From positions 124,001 to 188,000 of the forward strand of contig NZ_JANPLK010000002.1 of assembly GCF_031426495.1 (NCBI RefSeq): 64,000 bases of DNA, read 5' to 3'. Both the position numbers and the translations under genes were made by a program. This document shows positions 1 through 8,479 of the stretch, one piece after another. Under the pieces are notes generated by a model. It did not search any database, was not told the origin of the DNA, and saw only the letters and a program-made list of their open reading frames with translations. This DNA comes from Gemmatimonas sp. Lineage in GTDB: Bacteria > Gemmatimonadota > Gemmatimonadetes > Gemmatimonadales > Gemmatimonadaceae. Every line of letters begins with the position of its first letter. The first letter of the stretch is position 1.

Positions 1-2946
1 GGCCGTGGCGTCGGCGTTGAACGGGAACCTCGACGTCAGCGACGCATCGACCTTCGAACACAGCGCGACACCACGTTCGTTGAGCGCCGCGATCTCGGCC
101 GCCGCCGCACCGCCGCCGCCACCGCCACCACCAGCCGGCGGCGCGGCCGGAGCCGGCGCCGCGGCGACCACGCGCTTCGCCGGCGGACGAGCCGACGCCA
201 CCGTCTTCAACACCGCTTCGGCACCAACGATCGGTGCCAACAACAACTGCTCCACCGCACTCGCCATCGGCCCGGCATCGGCGTTCACGTCGAAGCCCTG
301 CGACACGCGCTTGGCCGCCACACGCGCCTTCGTCACGTCACCGCCGGCCAACTGCGCCGCCTGCACGAGTACGAGTGTCGAAGCCGTGTCGGTGGCGGGC
401 GGCAAGTTGCCGACCTGGGTGAGCGTTCCCTGCAGGCCGAGCAGACCATCCATGTACGGCTGGTTCTTCTCGGACACGTACTTGTCGACGATCGCCGGCG
501 GTGTCACAGCGTGCACCGGCTGAAAGGCCGCGCGCGTGCTGGAATCGGTATCGGTGTTCACCGCCACCGTGCGCAGCACCTGTAACAGCGGCGACTGCAT
601 ACCGGCGATCACATCGAGCTTGGCCGCAGCCTCCTTCACACTGCCCGCACGTGCCACGTTCGTGCCCTGCACGACGGCGCGCCACGAACGCACGTAGTCG
701 TCATGGTAGCGCGTGCGGATGGCGCCGATGATCGCCTCGCGATCGACCGACTTGGCCGCTGTTGCATCACCGACCACCCACGTCTCACCCTGGAAATAGC
801 GATCGGAATTGCGAAAGGCATCGACCATGAACTTGGCGCCCTTCGCACTGAACGCGCCGGCAACTTCCGGCGGTGCCGTCACGTTGCCTGGCGATTGCGG
901 CACCTTGACCGGCGGCACCGCCTTGTTCGCTTCCGACAGCATGTTGGCGTAGATCTGCTCGCCGCCCGTGAAGCGCGACAGGAACTCGCGCGCCTGCGTC
1001 ACCAGGCCGGCGTCAGCCGCCTTCGGAAACGGATTGTACGTGGGCAATTCGCTCGCATAGAACTCGAACTGACGGCGCGCGAGTCCGGTCACGTCGGCAT
1101 CGGTCGTGACACCGCGTTGCCAGCTCGTGAGCAACACCGGCGCCAGGAACGCAGACGTGCTCTTGTCCGGCGACGACGTAGTAATGAGATAGCCTTTCAG
1201 TCGAGCGTACGTCGTACCGTAGTCGTCCGATGGTGACGGCACATCGGGCAACGCCTTCAGCGAATCGATCAGCGCACCCTGCCCGTCGGCGAACAGCTGC
1301 TTGCGGAATCCATCGTACCACACCGGTCGCGCCGCCTCGTACACCGTGGGGCCACTCCACAATCCGAAACGCAGACGCAGCGGCGGACCATCCTGAATGT
1401 GTCCGCGCAGCGTATCGAGCTGCGCGCGCAACGCATCCAGCCGGCGCAGCGCTTCCGGTGAGGGCAACGTGACGGTACCCGGCGCCGACTGCACCACCGG
1501 CAGCGCCGACACCGCACGCGCGGCATCAGCCAGCCGATTGCCGATCGCACGATTGCCCAGCCATGACGCGGTCACGCCAGTCAGCAGCAACAGCGTGGCC
1601 GCCGTCGCCGCACCTAACATCACACGACGCGTGCGCTGCACACCCACGCCACCACGGGCCACCGACGCCGCACTCGTGTCGGCCAGCACCACGTCACGCA
1701 GGAATCGATCGAGGAACACCCACTCGGGGACTTTCCGCGTGGTCGGTGTGCCCGTCGCCAACGGCGAAGCAGCGGCCACCGCCGGCTGACGGAAGATGCC
1801 CGTGGCATCGGTGGCCAATGGCACGGCGGCGGCCGCTGCACGCGGCGCAGCCTGTGCCACATCGGTCACCACTACCGGACGCGCACCGGTGAAGTAGAAG
1901 CCGCGCAGCTGCGGACTCGAACCGATCTGCGTGGGGCGACACACTTCGAGCAGGAAGGACGTGACCGACGGCTGCAGCTTGCGCAGCTCGCGCGGCAACT
2001 CATACGACGCATAGCGTCGCTCGATCGCGCCTTCACGACCGAGCAACTCCGGACGACGCGACGCGATCACATCAATGATCTCGCGGAACGAGACATCGAG
2101 ACGCGGCGTGAGTCGCTCGGCATAACTGCCGCTGTTCGATGCCGGATCGAACGGTAGCGTGGCGCCGAGCGGCGCGCGCAGTTCGTCCTTCGTGAACACG
2201 CTGATCCACGGTTCGAAGTGCGGCACCCGATCCATCTTCGTGAACATCACATACACCGGCACCGCGAGACCGAGTTCGCGTGACGCTTCGGCCAGGCGCT
2301 GCCGCAAGGACTGCGCGAGCTGTTCGAGCTGCTGCCCGTTCCCGCCGCTATAGAACAGATCGCACGGTACGCACAACACGATCGCGCGCGCCGCCGCTTC
2401 GCCTTGGCCCACCGCCGCCGCCACCCGGGGCGCCCGCAGCGCGCGCACCACTTTGGCCCAACGCGGTGCATCGGTCAGCAGCGTTCCACCGAGTTCGGTG
2501 ATCACCGCCTGACTAAGCGCCCAGACGTTGGCCGTCTTGGTCGATGTCGGCGCATCGCTCGACGCCGTCGGGGCATCACCCGCCAACAACTCGGGATCGC
2601 CGCCGGAGCGCGCGATCATCGTCGTCTTGGCACCACCCTCCGGGCCGAGCACGAGCACCATCGCACGATTGAAGAACGCACCGCGGGGCAACCGAGCACG
2701 CGCCGCACCGATCGCCAGCAGCACATCGTCACCCGTGTCGAGCACCGGCTCGGCGTCCTGCGGACGCAAATACCACAGGATCGCACCGGCCAGAATGAGC
2801 CCCAGCAGCAGCAGGCCGACACGCAGTCCCCACGTCGTCAACTCGTCGAGCGTGACGGAGCGCTCGATCAACACGATCGCGAGAATGAACACCAACAGGA
2901 CGGCGGCGGCGATGACCCACCGGACGAACGGCTTACGAGACGCCAT
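1..2946 (-). CDS. tssM: TssM (IcmF) inner-membrane T6SS protein, 3' end outside window
   Basis: The frame is open from the ATG at 2946 to the left edge, giving 982 codons with no stop. TssM is usually 1100-1200 aa, so roughly 150-200 C-terminal residues are missing. TssM forms the envelope-spanning channel with TssL. Two membrane segments lie near residues 10-27 and 42-60. They are followed by a nucleotide-binding loop GPEGGAKTT at about 101-109, in which the usual GKT glycine is Ala. A third hydrophobic stretch lies near residue 440-460. Close to the edge is a low-complexity Ala/Pro insert followed by eight consecutive glycines, then the family's typical SRFPFN-like segment. It lies 14 bp downstream of tssL in a tssK-tssL-tssM operon. 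Confidence 0.95.
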   Translation of the reverse strand, partial: MASRKPFVRWVIAAAVLLVFILAIVLIERSVTLDELTTWGLRVGLLLLGLILAGAILWYLRPQDAEPVLDTGDDVLLAIGAARARLPRGAFFNRAMVLVLGPEGGAKTTMIARSGGDPELLAGDAPTASSDAPTSTKTANVWALSQAVITELGGTLLTDAPRWAKVVRALRAPRVAAAVGQGEAAARAIVLCVPCDLFYSGGNGQQLEQLAQSLRQRLAEASRELGLAVPVYVMFTKMDRVPHFEPWISVFTKDELRAPLGATLPFDPASNSGSYAERLTPRLDVSFREIIDVIASRRPELLGREGAIERRYASYELPRELRKLQPSVTSFLLEVCRPTQIGSSPQLRGFYFTGARPVVVTDVAQAAPRAAAAAVPLATDATGIFRQPAVAAASPLATGTPTTRKVPEWVFLDRFLRDVVLADTSAASVARGGVGVQRTRRVMLGAATAATLLLLTGVTASWLGNRAIGNRLADAARAVSALPVVQSAPGTVTLPSPEALRRLDALRAQLDTLRGHIQDGPPLRLRFGLWSGPTVYEAARPVWYDGFRKQLFADGQGALIDSLKALPDVPSPSDDYGTTYARLKGYLITTSSPDKSTSAFLAPVLLTSWQRGVTTDADVTGLARRQFEFYASELPTYNPFPKAADAGLVTQAREFLSRFTGGEQIYANMLSEANKAVPPVKVPQSPGNVTAPPEVAGAFSAKGAKFMVDAFRNSDRYFQGETWVVGDATAAKSVDREAIIGAIRTRYHDDYVRSWRAVVQGTNVARAGSVKEAAAKLDVIAGMQSPLLQVLRTVAVNTDTDSSTRAAFQPVHAVTPPAIVDKYVSEKNQPYMDGLLGLQGTLTQVGNLPPATDTASTLVLVQAAQLAGGDVTKARVAAKRVSQGFDVNADAGPMASAVEQLLLAPIVGAEAVLKTVASARPPAKRVVAAAPAPAAPPAGGGGGGGGAAAAEIAALNERGVALCSKVDASLTSRFPFNADATA

Positions 2947-2960
2947 GAGAAGTTCCGGGG

Positions 2961-3677
2961 TTATCGAGCGGTGGTCGCGGCGGCCGATGCCACCGGCGCG
3001 AGCGCGCGAAGGTCACTCGCGGCACTGCGTAGTGTCAGTGCATACGTGCCCCACAACACCACGAGCAGCACGGCACTCGCGATCGCGGCGATCGTGAGCC
3101 GGCGGAGCCACGGATCCTTGGTGTCGACGCGATCGGCCGGCGGGTGCCAGTGCGGCGCCAGTTCACCGGGAGCACCCCGCAGCCGACCCAGGCGCTCGGC
3201 CACGCGCGACGTCGTGGCGTGCAGTTGGCCGTTGTCACCCGCACCGTACTTACCGCGGAAGCCGAGCAACAAGCAGAGCTGATGCACTTCCAGCAGATCG
3301 CCGAGCTCCGGGGAATCCGGTCGCGCCATCAGCTGATCGAGATGCTGGAAGAACCATTCGCCGCCCATGTGGCCGCCGAACAATTCGTCCTGTAGCGGGC
3401 GACGCGCCCAATCGGCCAGCGCCGCCGTGCGCGTGTTCAGCACCGACTCATCGAGGAAGGCCACGACGGCGAAGATTGCCAAACGCGCGTCGGCCGCCGT
3501 GAAACCCGCGTGCATCGACTCCTGCTCGGCGCGCGTCAGTAACTGAATGATTTGGGCGCGGAATGCCGCCGCATCGGTCACCGGCTGTCGATCCGCCCGA
3601 AGGCGAACCACGGCGGTGATCGATTCCTGCAGCACACTCGCCAGACGACCCGGCGCCACCATGGTCGGAGCAGACAC
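2961..3677 (-). CDS. tssL: TssL (DotU/IcmH) T6SS inner-membrane protein
   Basis: The 238-aa product matches the DotU family in length and layout. It has a cytoplasmic all-helical domain with the conserved LGFRGKYGAGD segment (about residues 138-148) and a single C-terminal transmembrane helix at about 193-216, with a short periplasmic tail. It has no peptidoglycan-binding OmpA extension, so wall anchoring must come from another protein. It partners with TssM and docks the baseplate through TssK. It sits 24 bp after tssK and 14 bp before tssM on the same strand. Confidence 0.95.
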   Translation of the reverse strand: MSAPTMVAPGRLASVLQESITAVVRLRADRQPVTDAAAFRAQIIQLLTRAEQESMHAGFTAADARLAIFAVVAFLDESVLNTRTAALADWARRPLQDELFGGHMGGEWFFQHLDQLMARPDSPELGDLLEVHQLCLLLGFRGKYGAGDNGQLHATTSRVAERLGRLRGAPGELAPHWHPPADRVDTKDPWLRRLTIAAIASAVLLVVLWGTYALTLRSAASDLRALAPVASAAATTAR

Positions 3678-3701
3678 GGATGTTCCTCGAGAACGAGTGG
3701 G

Positions 3702-5117
3702 TTACGTCGACGACGGCAATAGGATGGCGACTTCCAGATACGCACCCGGCAACGCATCGGGCACGTACACGCCGATCTCCCGGCTGTCCGTGATCGAGAG
3801 CGCACAGGGACCGGCCAGCGTGAGCTCGAAATACGTCAGATCCGGCTTCGGCGCGAGTCCGGCGGGCGGAGTCGGGATATGCTCGGTGGTGAGCCCGTTG
3901 AAGGCGCGGCGCACCAGTTCGAGGACAAACTTGCTCGCGCACGTCTTCGTGAGCCGCTGCACGCGATCCACGAGTTCGGCCCGCCCCACATCGGCGCGCA
4001 CGCCAAGAAACCAGCGGGTACCAGGCTCGAAGCACCGAGCATCGGACAGCGTAGCCACGTGCAGCACGTCCGTCGACGCGGCCAACGGCACCACGATGGC
4101 GCGGGCGGAGATCACCACGTCGAGGTGCGCGCGCAGCTGCAGCTCGAGCGCCGCGAACACGTCCGTGAGATGATCGTGGTCGTAGGTCGGCAGGTCGCGG
4201 AACTGGGCGCCCATCGCGAACGTCGAGAGCGCACCAGCCAGTCGCGACAGCTCGAGAAACAGGCGTTCCGGATGCGCGCGCCGCGTGAGCAGCAAATGCC
4301 GCAACGGTGCGTCAGCGGAGCGCACCGCATGCAACAGCCATCGCGTGGCGAGTTCGTTGCCCACGTACGCCGCCGCCCCACCCGCTGCGCCCGACGGCGC
4401 GCTCGACATCGTAGCCGACAACGCGCTGCCCTTGGCCTCGAGCAAGCTCACCGTGCGTCGCGTGAGTTCGAGCAGGGCATCGCAGGCGGCGAGTTGCAGC
4501 ACCGGCGGAATGAAATCGCCGTCCACCTGAAACTGTCCGCGGCCATCGCGCCGGATACGCCCGATGGGCATTGAGACGAAGTCGTCGGTGCGCTCGTCGT
4601 CGAGCAACAGGCGCAGATTGCGCGCAGCGAAACGCACCCGCAGCGGATCGGCTCCGGTCGATTCGTCGATGACCATCTCCTCGACCGCCTGAAAACGCAG
4701 CGGCGTGGCATTCGCGTCGAAGGGCTCGCGCGCGCCGACCTCCTCGTCGAGATGATCCACATTGGCCGCATCGGTTCGCCAGCGCGGCAACGCGAGATAC
4801 ACGACATGCGCATCGCGTGTGGGCGAGAACCGTTCGGCAAGCGCACTCGGTGGCGGCGACGGATCCGCATCGGGCGTGTGGAACACGGTGCCATCGGGAA
4901 GGACCCCGCGCGCGTGCACCAGTGCGAGGGTGCCATTCTGGAGGGCGTCGGCATCGAGGGCCACGGCCGACAGTCCGTAGGCGAAGGGGAAGAGCAAATC
5001 GAGCGTCCGGCTCGACTGGTCTTCCTGATAGCGCCGCTGGGCCTGGAAGTGCTGCGGCGCGAGGTGCATGCCGTCTTCCCAGACGACGCGGCGGGACGGC
5101 GGTGAGGTCAGTCGCAT
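3702..5117 (-). CDS. tssK: TssK T6SS baseplate protein (copy 1)
   Basis: The 471-aa protein begins with the family's typical opening: VVWEDGMHLAPQHFQ, in which W-x3-M-x-L-x-PQHFQ is diagnostic. TssK is the baseplate adaptor linking the TssFGE wedge to the TssLM membrane complex. It heads the minus-strand tssK-tssL-tssM operon. A second, clearly divergent TssK is encoded at 6926-8272. The two share the N-terminal motif but differ through most of the body and in length (471 against 448 aa). No tssJ lipoprotein gene precedes it, although tssJ often does. Confidence 0.96.
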   Translation of the reverse strand: MRLTSPPSRRVVWEDGMHLAPQHFQAQRRYQEDQSSRTLDLLFPFAYGLSAVALDADALQNGTLALVHARGVLPDGTVFHTPDADPSPPPSALAERFSPTRDAHVVYLALPRWRTDAANVDHLDEEVGAREPFDANATPLRFQAVEEMVIDESTGADPLRVRFAARNLRLLLDDERTDDFVSMPIGRIRRDGRGQFQVDGDFIPPVLQLAACDALLELTRRTVSLLEAKGSALSATMSSAPSGAAGGAAAYVGNELATRWLLHAVRSADAPLRHLLLTRRAHPERLFLELSRLAGALSTFAMGAQFRDLPTYDHDHLTDVFAALELQLRAHLDVVISARAIVVPLAASTDVLHVATLSDARCFEPGTRWFLGVRADVGRAELVDRVQRLTKTCASKFVLELVRRAFNGLTTEHIPTPPAGLAPKPDLTYFELTLAGPCALSITDSREIGVYVPDALPGAYLEVAILLPSST

Positions 5118-5376
5118 GGCATCAGGTGCATCGTGTCAGGCCGGACAGGCGAACGATCGGCAGGGCATGCACAGGCGGGGGGGTGCGTCGTGGATCTGCA
5201 AGCACTCACCGGATCGAACCGGGACACAAGGCACGTTCAAGCGTCTGCGAGACCGTTGCATTACGCGTTGTGCATTGCGCACGGCCGAGGGCGCGTGAAC
5301 AATTGAAGAATACATCAGCGGTGCGGTTGTCGCGTCGTTCCGGCGCTACCGTGCACTCTTCCGGCACTTCCCGACC
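5118..5376. promoter_or_regulatory. Divergent promoter region tssK1 / FTQMF gene, with 15-bp shared site
   Basis: This 259-bp gap separates the starts of tssK copy 1 (leftward) and the FTQMF-repeat gene (rightward), so it must hold both promoters. At 5250-5264 it contains AGACCGTTGCATTAC. The same 15-mer with one mismatch (AGACCGTTGCATCAC) occurs at 8357-8371 in the other divergent T6SS promoter region. I could not pick a convincing -35/-10 pair here. Confidence 0.55.
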
Positions 5377-6903
5377 ATGAGCGAAGATTTCAATGCCCGC
5401 TACCGCCTCCTGAAGTGCGTCGCGGTGGACGATGGTATTCGCAGCCACAACGCGCAGGAGCTGGCGACCGGTCGTGTCGTGATGGTGCACCTCGCCGACG
5501 CCGCCGGCCCGGAGGACGTGGACCGGCTTCGCACGATGCTCACCCGCCTGCCGGGTGCTGACAAGAACCGCGTGCTCGAGACGGCGACGCTCCCGTCGGG
5601 CTTTGCGATCGTGACCGAGTTCCTGGCGGGATTGACCTCGTTCCCCGGCTGGCTGGCCGCCCGCGTGCCGCCCGGCGACGTGGCTCCGATGGTGGAACCG
5701 ATGGTGCCGGCGCCGGTGCTCACCGCACCGGTTGAGCCACCGATGGCCCCGCCGATGGCCCCGCCGGTCATCGTTGCACCCCCAGCCGCACCCGCGCCGG
5801 GGGCGTTCACGCAGATGTTTGGTGCGCCCAGCGTTCCGGCAGCACCGCCTGCGGCCGTCGCGCCGACTCCTGCTCCTGCGCCGGCTCCGGCTCCTGCTCC
5901 GACCGCTCCTGCGCCGGCCGCGCCGGGCGCATTTACCCAGATGTTCGGCGCACCCAGTATCCCCACGGCGCCGGCTTCCGCACCTGCCCCAGTTCGCGAA
6001 GTCCCACCAATGTTGGCGCAAGAGACGCCATCATTAGATCAGTATCCGTCGCTCAATACGACACAAGGTGGCATGCCGGCATATAGGGCGCCCGCTGAGC
6101 CCGTCGCGCCGCCGGCACCGACTCCCGCGTCGGCATCGCCGCCGCCAAAAACCGGACCCGGCGAGTTCACGCAGATGTTCTCCGCCCCGTCCACCGCGGC
6201 GCCGCTTCCGAGCGCGCTGCCGCCGTCGCCCGTCGCACCCGCGGCCTGGTCGCCCATCGGCCGCGCGCCAACGCCGAACGCGCCACCGGCGGCCTCGATG
6301 CCTGGCATCGTGACGCCGCCAAGCTTCATGGCGGCACCCAGTCCCTCAATGCCCGCTCCCTCGGCGCCGGCGCCGTTTGCGCCACCGCCCCCGTCGCCTG
6401 GCAACATGTCGCCCGTCTTCGGCAACTCGCCGCTCTTCGGTTCGCCGGCTCCAGCCTCCAGCGCACCGGTCGCCCCGCTCCCGATCACGCCGTCGATCAC
6501 GCCCGCCGGCAGCGGGCTGGGTGCCTCGCCGATGGGCGGAGCGCCCGGACTACCGCCTGGCGTCTTGCCGCCACCGATGTTCGGTCAGGGGGGCGCGACG
6601 CCGCTCTCACCGATGGGTGGCGCTGCGCCCAAGGCGACCGCGGGACCGAGTGATTTCACCCGGCTGATCAGTCAGGCAGCGGCGCCTGTTGTGCCACCGG
6701 CTCCGACGCCGGCCGCCGCCAAGCCGGCCGCCGCGGCGCCGGCCAAGCGCGCGATCCCGATGGGACTGATCGTCGTCATCAACGTGGTGATCCTGCTCGC
6801 GGTCATTGTCGTCGTCTTCGTGCTGCGGAAGCCACAGCCCAAGGTGCCTTCGCAACCGGCGGTGCCGAAGGTACCGTCGGTCAGCGCACCCAAGCTGAAA
6901 TGA
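5377..6903 (+). CDS. T6SS-linked FTQMF-repeat, Pro/Ala-rich, tail-anchored protein
   Basis: The 508-aa product has three parts. Residues 1 to about 105 are globular and loosely resemble the N-lobe of a Ser/Thr kinase (YRLLK at the start, an ATGRVVMVHL strand, a later VTEFL strand) without catalytic motifs; that resemblance is inference. Residues about 105-455 are Pro/Ala-rich and disordered, with the short motif G-A/E-FTQMF repeated at about 144-148, 186-190 and 264-268, plus a degenerate DFTRLI at 426-431. Residues about 463-485 form one transmembrane helix followed by a basic tail. It sits between two tssK genes, divergent from copy 1 and convergent with copy 2. Its role is unknown; a scaffold or regulator of the T6SS is possible. 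Confidence 0.85.
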   Translation: MSEDFNARYRLLKCVAVDDGIRSHNAQELATGRVVMVHLADAAGPEDVDRLRTMLTRLPGADKNRVLETATLPSGFAIVTEFLAGLTSFPGWLAARVPPGDVAPMVEPMVPAPVLTAPVEPPMAPPMAPPVIVAPPAAPAPGAFTQMFGAPSVPAAPPAAVAPTPAPAPAPAPAPTAPAPAAPGAFTQMFGAPSIPTAPASAPAPVREVPPMLAQETPSLDQYPSLNTTQGGMPAYRAPAEPVAPPAPTPASASPPPKTGPGEFTQMFSAPSTAAPLPSALPPSPVAPAAWSPIGRAPTPNAPPAASMPGIVTPPSFMAAPSPSMPAPSAPAPFAPPPPSPGNMSPVFGNSPLFGSPAPASSAPVAPLPITPSITPAGSGLGASPMGGAPGLPPGVLPPPMFGQGGATPLSPMGGAAPKATAGPSDFTRLISQAAAPVVPPAPTPAAAKPAAAAPAKRAIPMGLIVVINVVILLAVIVVVFVLRKPQPKVPSQPAVPKVPSVSAPKLK

Positions 6904-6906
6904 CCC

Positions 6907-6937
6907 GTCCTCCGCGTGAGCGGAGTTAGCGGAGGAC
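6907..6937. terminator. Inverted repeat between convergent FTQMF gene and tssK2
   Basis: GTCCTCCGC at 6907-6915 pairs perfectly with GCGGAGGAC at 6929-6937 across a 13-nt loop. It lies between convergent genes and overlaps the last codons of tssK2. It could act as a bidirectional terminator, but there is no clear T tract on either side. Confidence 0.5.
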
Positions 6938-8272
6938 GATCACCAGTTCGAAGCGCGCGTCGACCAGTTCGGCCGGGACATACACGGCCAGGTTGCGCGC
7001 GCGCTCGATCGCGTCCCACGCGCTCCCCGCCTTCCGGATCGCGAAGTACTGAAAGTCGAGCTTCACCGGGACGGCCGACGGGGGCGAGGAGATATGCGCC
7101 AGCTCGATACCGGGCAGCGCCTGACGGATCAACGTGTCGACCACGTCGGCCGCGCCCACCTTGCACCCCTGCAACACTTTGGGGATCAGCTCCTGCTGGC
7201 GCAGCGGGGCGCTCACCGCGAGGAACCACTGCGGCGCTTCGAGCCACTTCACCTGTTCGATCGCGACCGCGTGCAGCGTGGCACGCACCGGCTTGAGCGG
7301 CAGCGCAATCGCCGCATCGACCACCGCGCCGTCCAGCAGTTCATACAGGCGACGCTCGAGCTCGAAGAACCCCTCGCCGAGTCGCAGATGATCGTACGTC
7401 GGCAACGAACGCGCGTCGCCACTCGTCGAGAACGCCGACAACGACCCGACCAGCGCCAGCATCGCTTCCCAGAGCGCGGCCGGGTGACCGCGCCGCACGT
7501 CGTGGAGATGCCGGATCGCCGGCAGGTGCGTGTTCACGGTATAGAGCAGCCAGAAACTGCCCACGTCGGCCACGGTGAAATCGGCCAAGCCCTGATTGCG
7601 CTGACGGCGGCTCCCCGAGAGTGAGGCGCTGCGCGCCGACAGCCGTTCCGTGAGGCGCCGCATCATGCCCATCATGACATCACTCGCCGACAGGTCGAGC
7701 AGCGGCGGGACGAATTGGGGATCGAGCGTGAGATCGCCCGACGGCGCGCGGCGCAACCGGGCAATGGGCATCACGGTGTAGCCTTCGAGGCTCTCGCCCT
7801 CCAGCAGCAAGCGCAACGACGGTGGCGACACCTGGATCGGTCGCTCGGTCAGCCCCGTCGTTTCATCGCGCAGCAATTGCTCATCGGCGAGCCATCGCGC
7901 CGAGGCGTACTCTCCACGTCGGGCCACGTTGCGCGCCCCCGGACGATATTCGGGGACCGCGACGTACGCGAGCGCCGTCTCCTGATCGGGACCGAAGGCA
8001 CCCGCCAGTGACTTGGGCGGTGGCGTCGCACCAGCGAGCGGCGCGTCGAACAGCAAGCCGTCCGCGAAGCGACCGGCGATCGTGGTGGTCACCAGCGTGC
8101 CGCCCGCCAGTGCGTCCAGATCGAACGAGAGCTGCGACAGCCCCCACGGGCTGAAGGCGAGCGCGCCGACCTGAAAGGCGAGCGTCTCTTCGTGATGTCG
8201 ATCCTGCGCCTGCAGATGCTGCGGCGTGAGGAGGACGCCCTTGGTCCAAAGTACCGGCGGTGAGTGGCGCAT
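6926..8272 (-). CDS. tssK: TssK T6SS baseplate protein (copy 2, divergent paralogue)
   Basis: The 448-aa protein carries the TssK N-terminal signature: VLWTKGVLLTPQHLQAQD, with W-x3-L-L-x-PQHLQ. Its length suits the family. It is clearly diverged from the TssK at 3702-5117 and is transcribed alone, divergently from the tssB-to-PAAR operon and convergently with the FTQMF-repeat gene. Having both copies inside one locus suggests a mixed TssK trimer, a specialised copy, or a remnant of a second system. I see no frameshift or truncation, so it is probably functional. Confidence 0.93.
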   Translation of the reverse strand: MRHSPPVLWTKGVLLTPQHLQAQDRHHEETLAFQVGALAFSPWGLSQLSFDLDALAGGTLVTTTIAGRFADGLLFDAPLAGATPPPKSLAGAFGPDQETALAYVAVPEYRPGARNVARRGEYASARWLADEQLLRDETTGLTERPIQVSPPSLRLLLEGESLEGYTVMPIARLRRAPSGDLTLDPQFVPPLLDLSASDVMMGMMRRLTERLSARSASLSGSRRQRNQGLADFTVADVGSFWLLYTVNTHLPAIRHLHDVRRGHPAALWEAMLALVGSLSAFSTSGDARSLPTYDHLRLGEGFFELERRLYELLDGAVVDAAIALPLKPVRATLHAVAIEQVKWLEAPQWFLAVSAPLRQQELIPKVLQGCKVGAADVVDTLIRQALPGIELAHISSPPSAVPVKLDFQYFAIRKAGSAWDAIERARNLAVYVPAELVDARFELVIVLR

Positions 8273-8356
8273 CCCCCAACGTATCCCGACATCCCGCGCC
8301 TCGTCAGAGGCCGCGCGTACTCAAGCCAAGTGAAATGACTCGACCGTAATGCCGCC

Positions 8357-8417
8357 AGACCGTTGCATCACTGCAACGTGGCAGTTGCTTGACAACGACC
8401 AGATTGCATGGGACACT
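8357..8417 (+). promoter_or_regulatory. Promoter and operator-like palindrome before tssB operon
   Basis: A perfect TTGACA at 8389-8394 is followed after 17 bp by GACACT at 8412-8417, giving a plausible sigma-70 promoter for the tssB operon. Immediately upstream, CGTTGCA (8361-8367) and TGCAACG (8372-8378) form a perfect inverted repeat across TCAC. The left arm lies within the 15-bp site AGACCGTTGCATCAC (8357-8371), which recurs with one mismatch at 5250-5264. A further GTTGC occurs at 8384-8388. The layout suggests a regulator binding just upstream of the -35. Confidence 0.6.
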
Positions 8418-8479
8418 ACGATCCTTGCTCGACGAGCAGAACCCCCCTCCCTTCAGTTTCAATCGCGCCGGAGTGTTGC

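Noticed and set aside
8408..8479. Upstream start for tssB
   Set aside because: It would begin within the promoter region, directly before the -10, and adds residues not seen in TssB.
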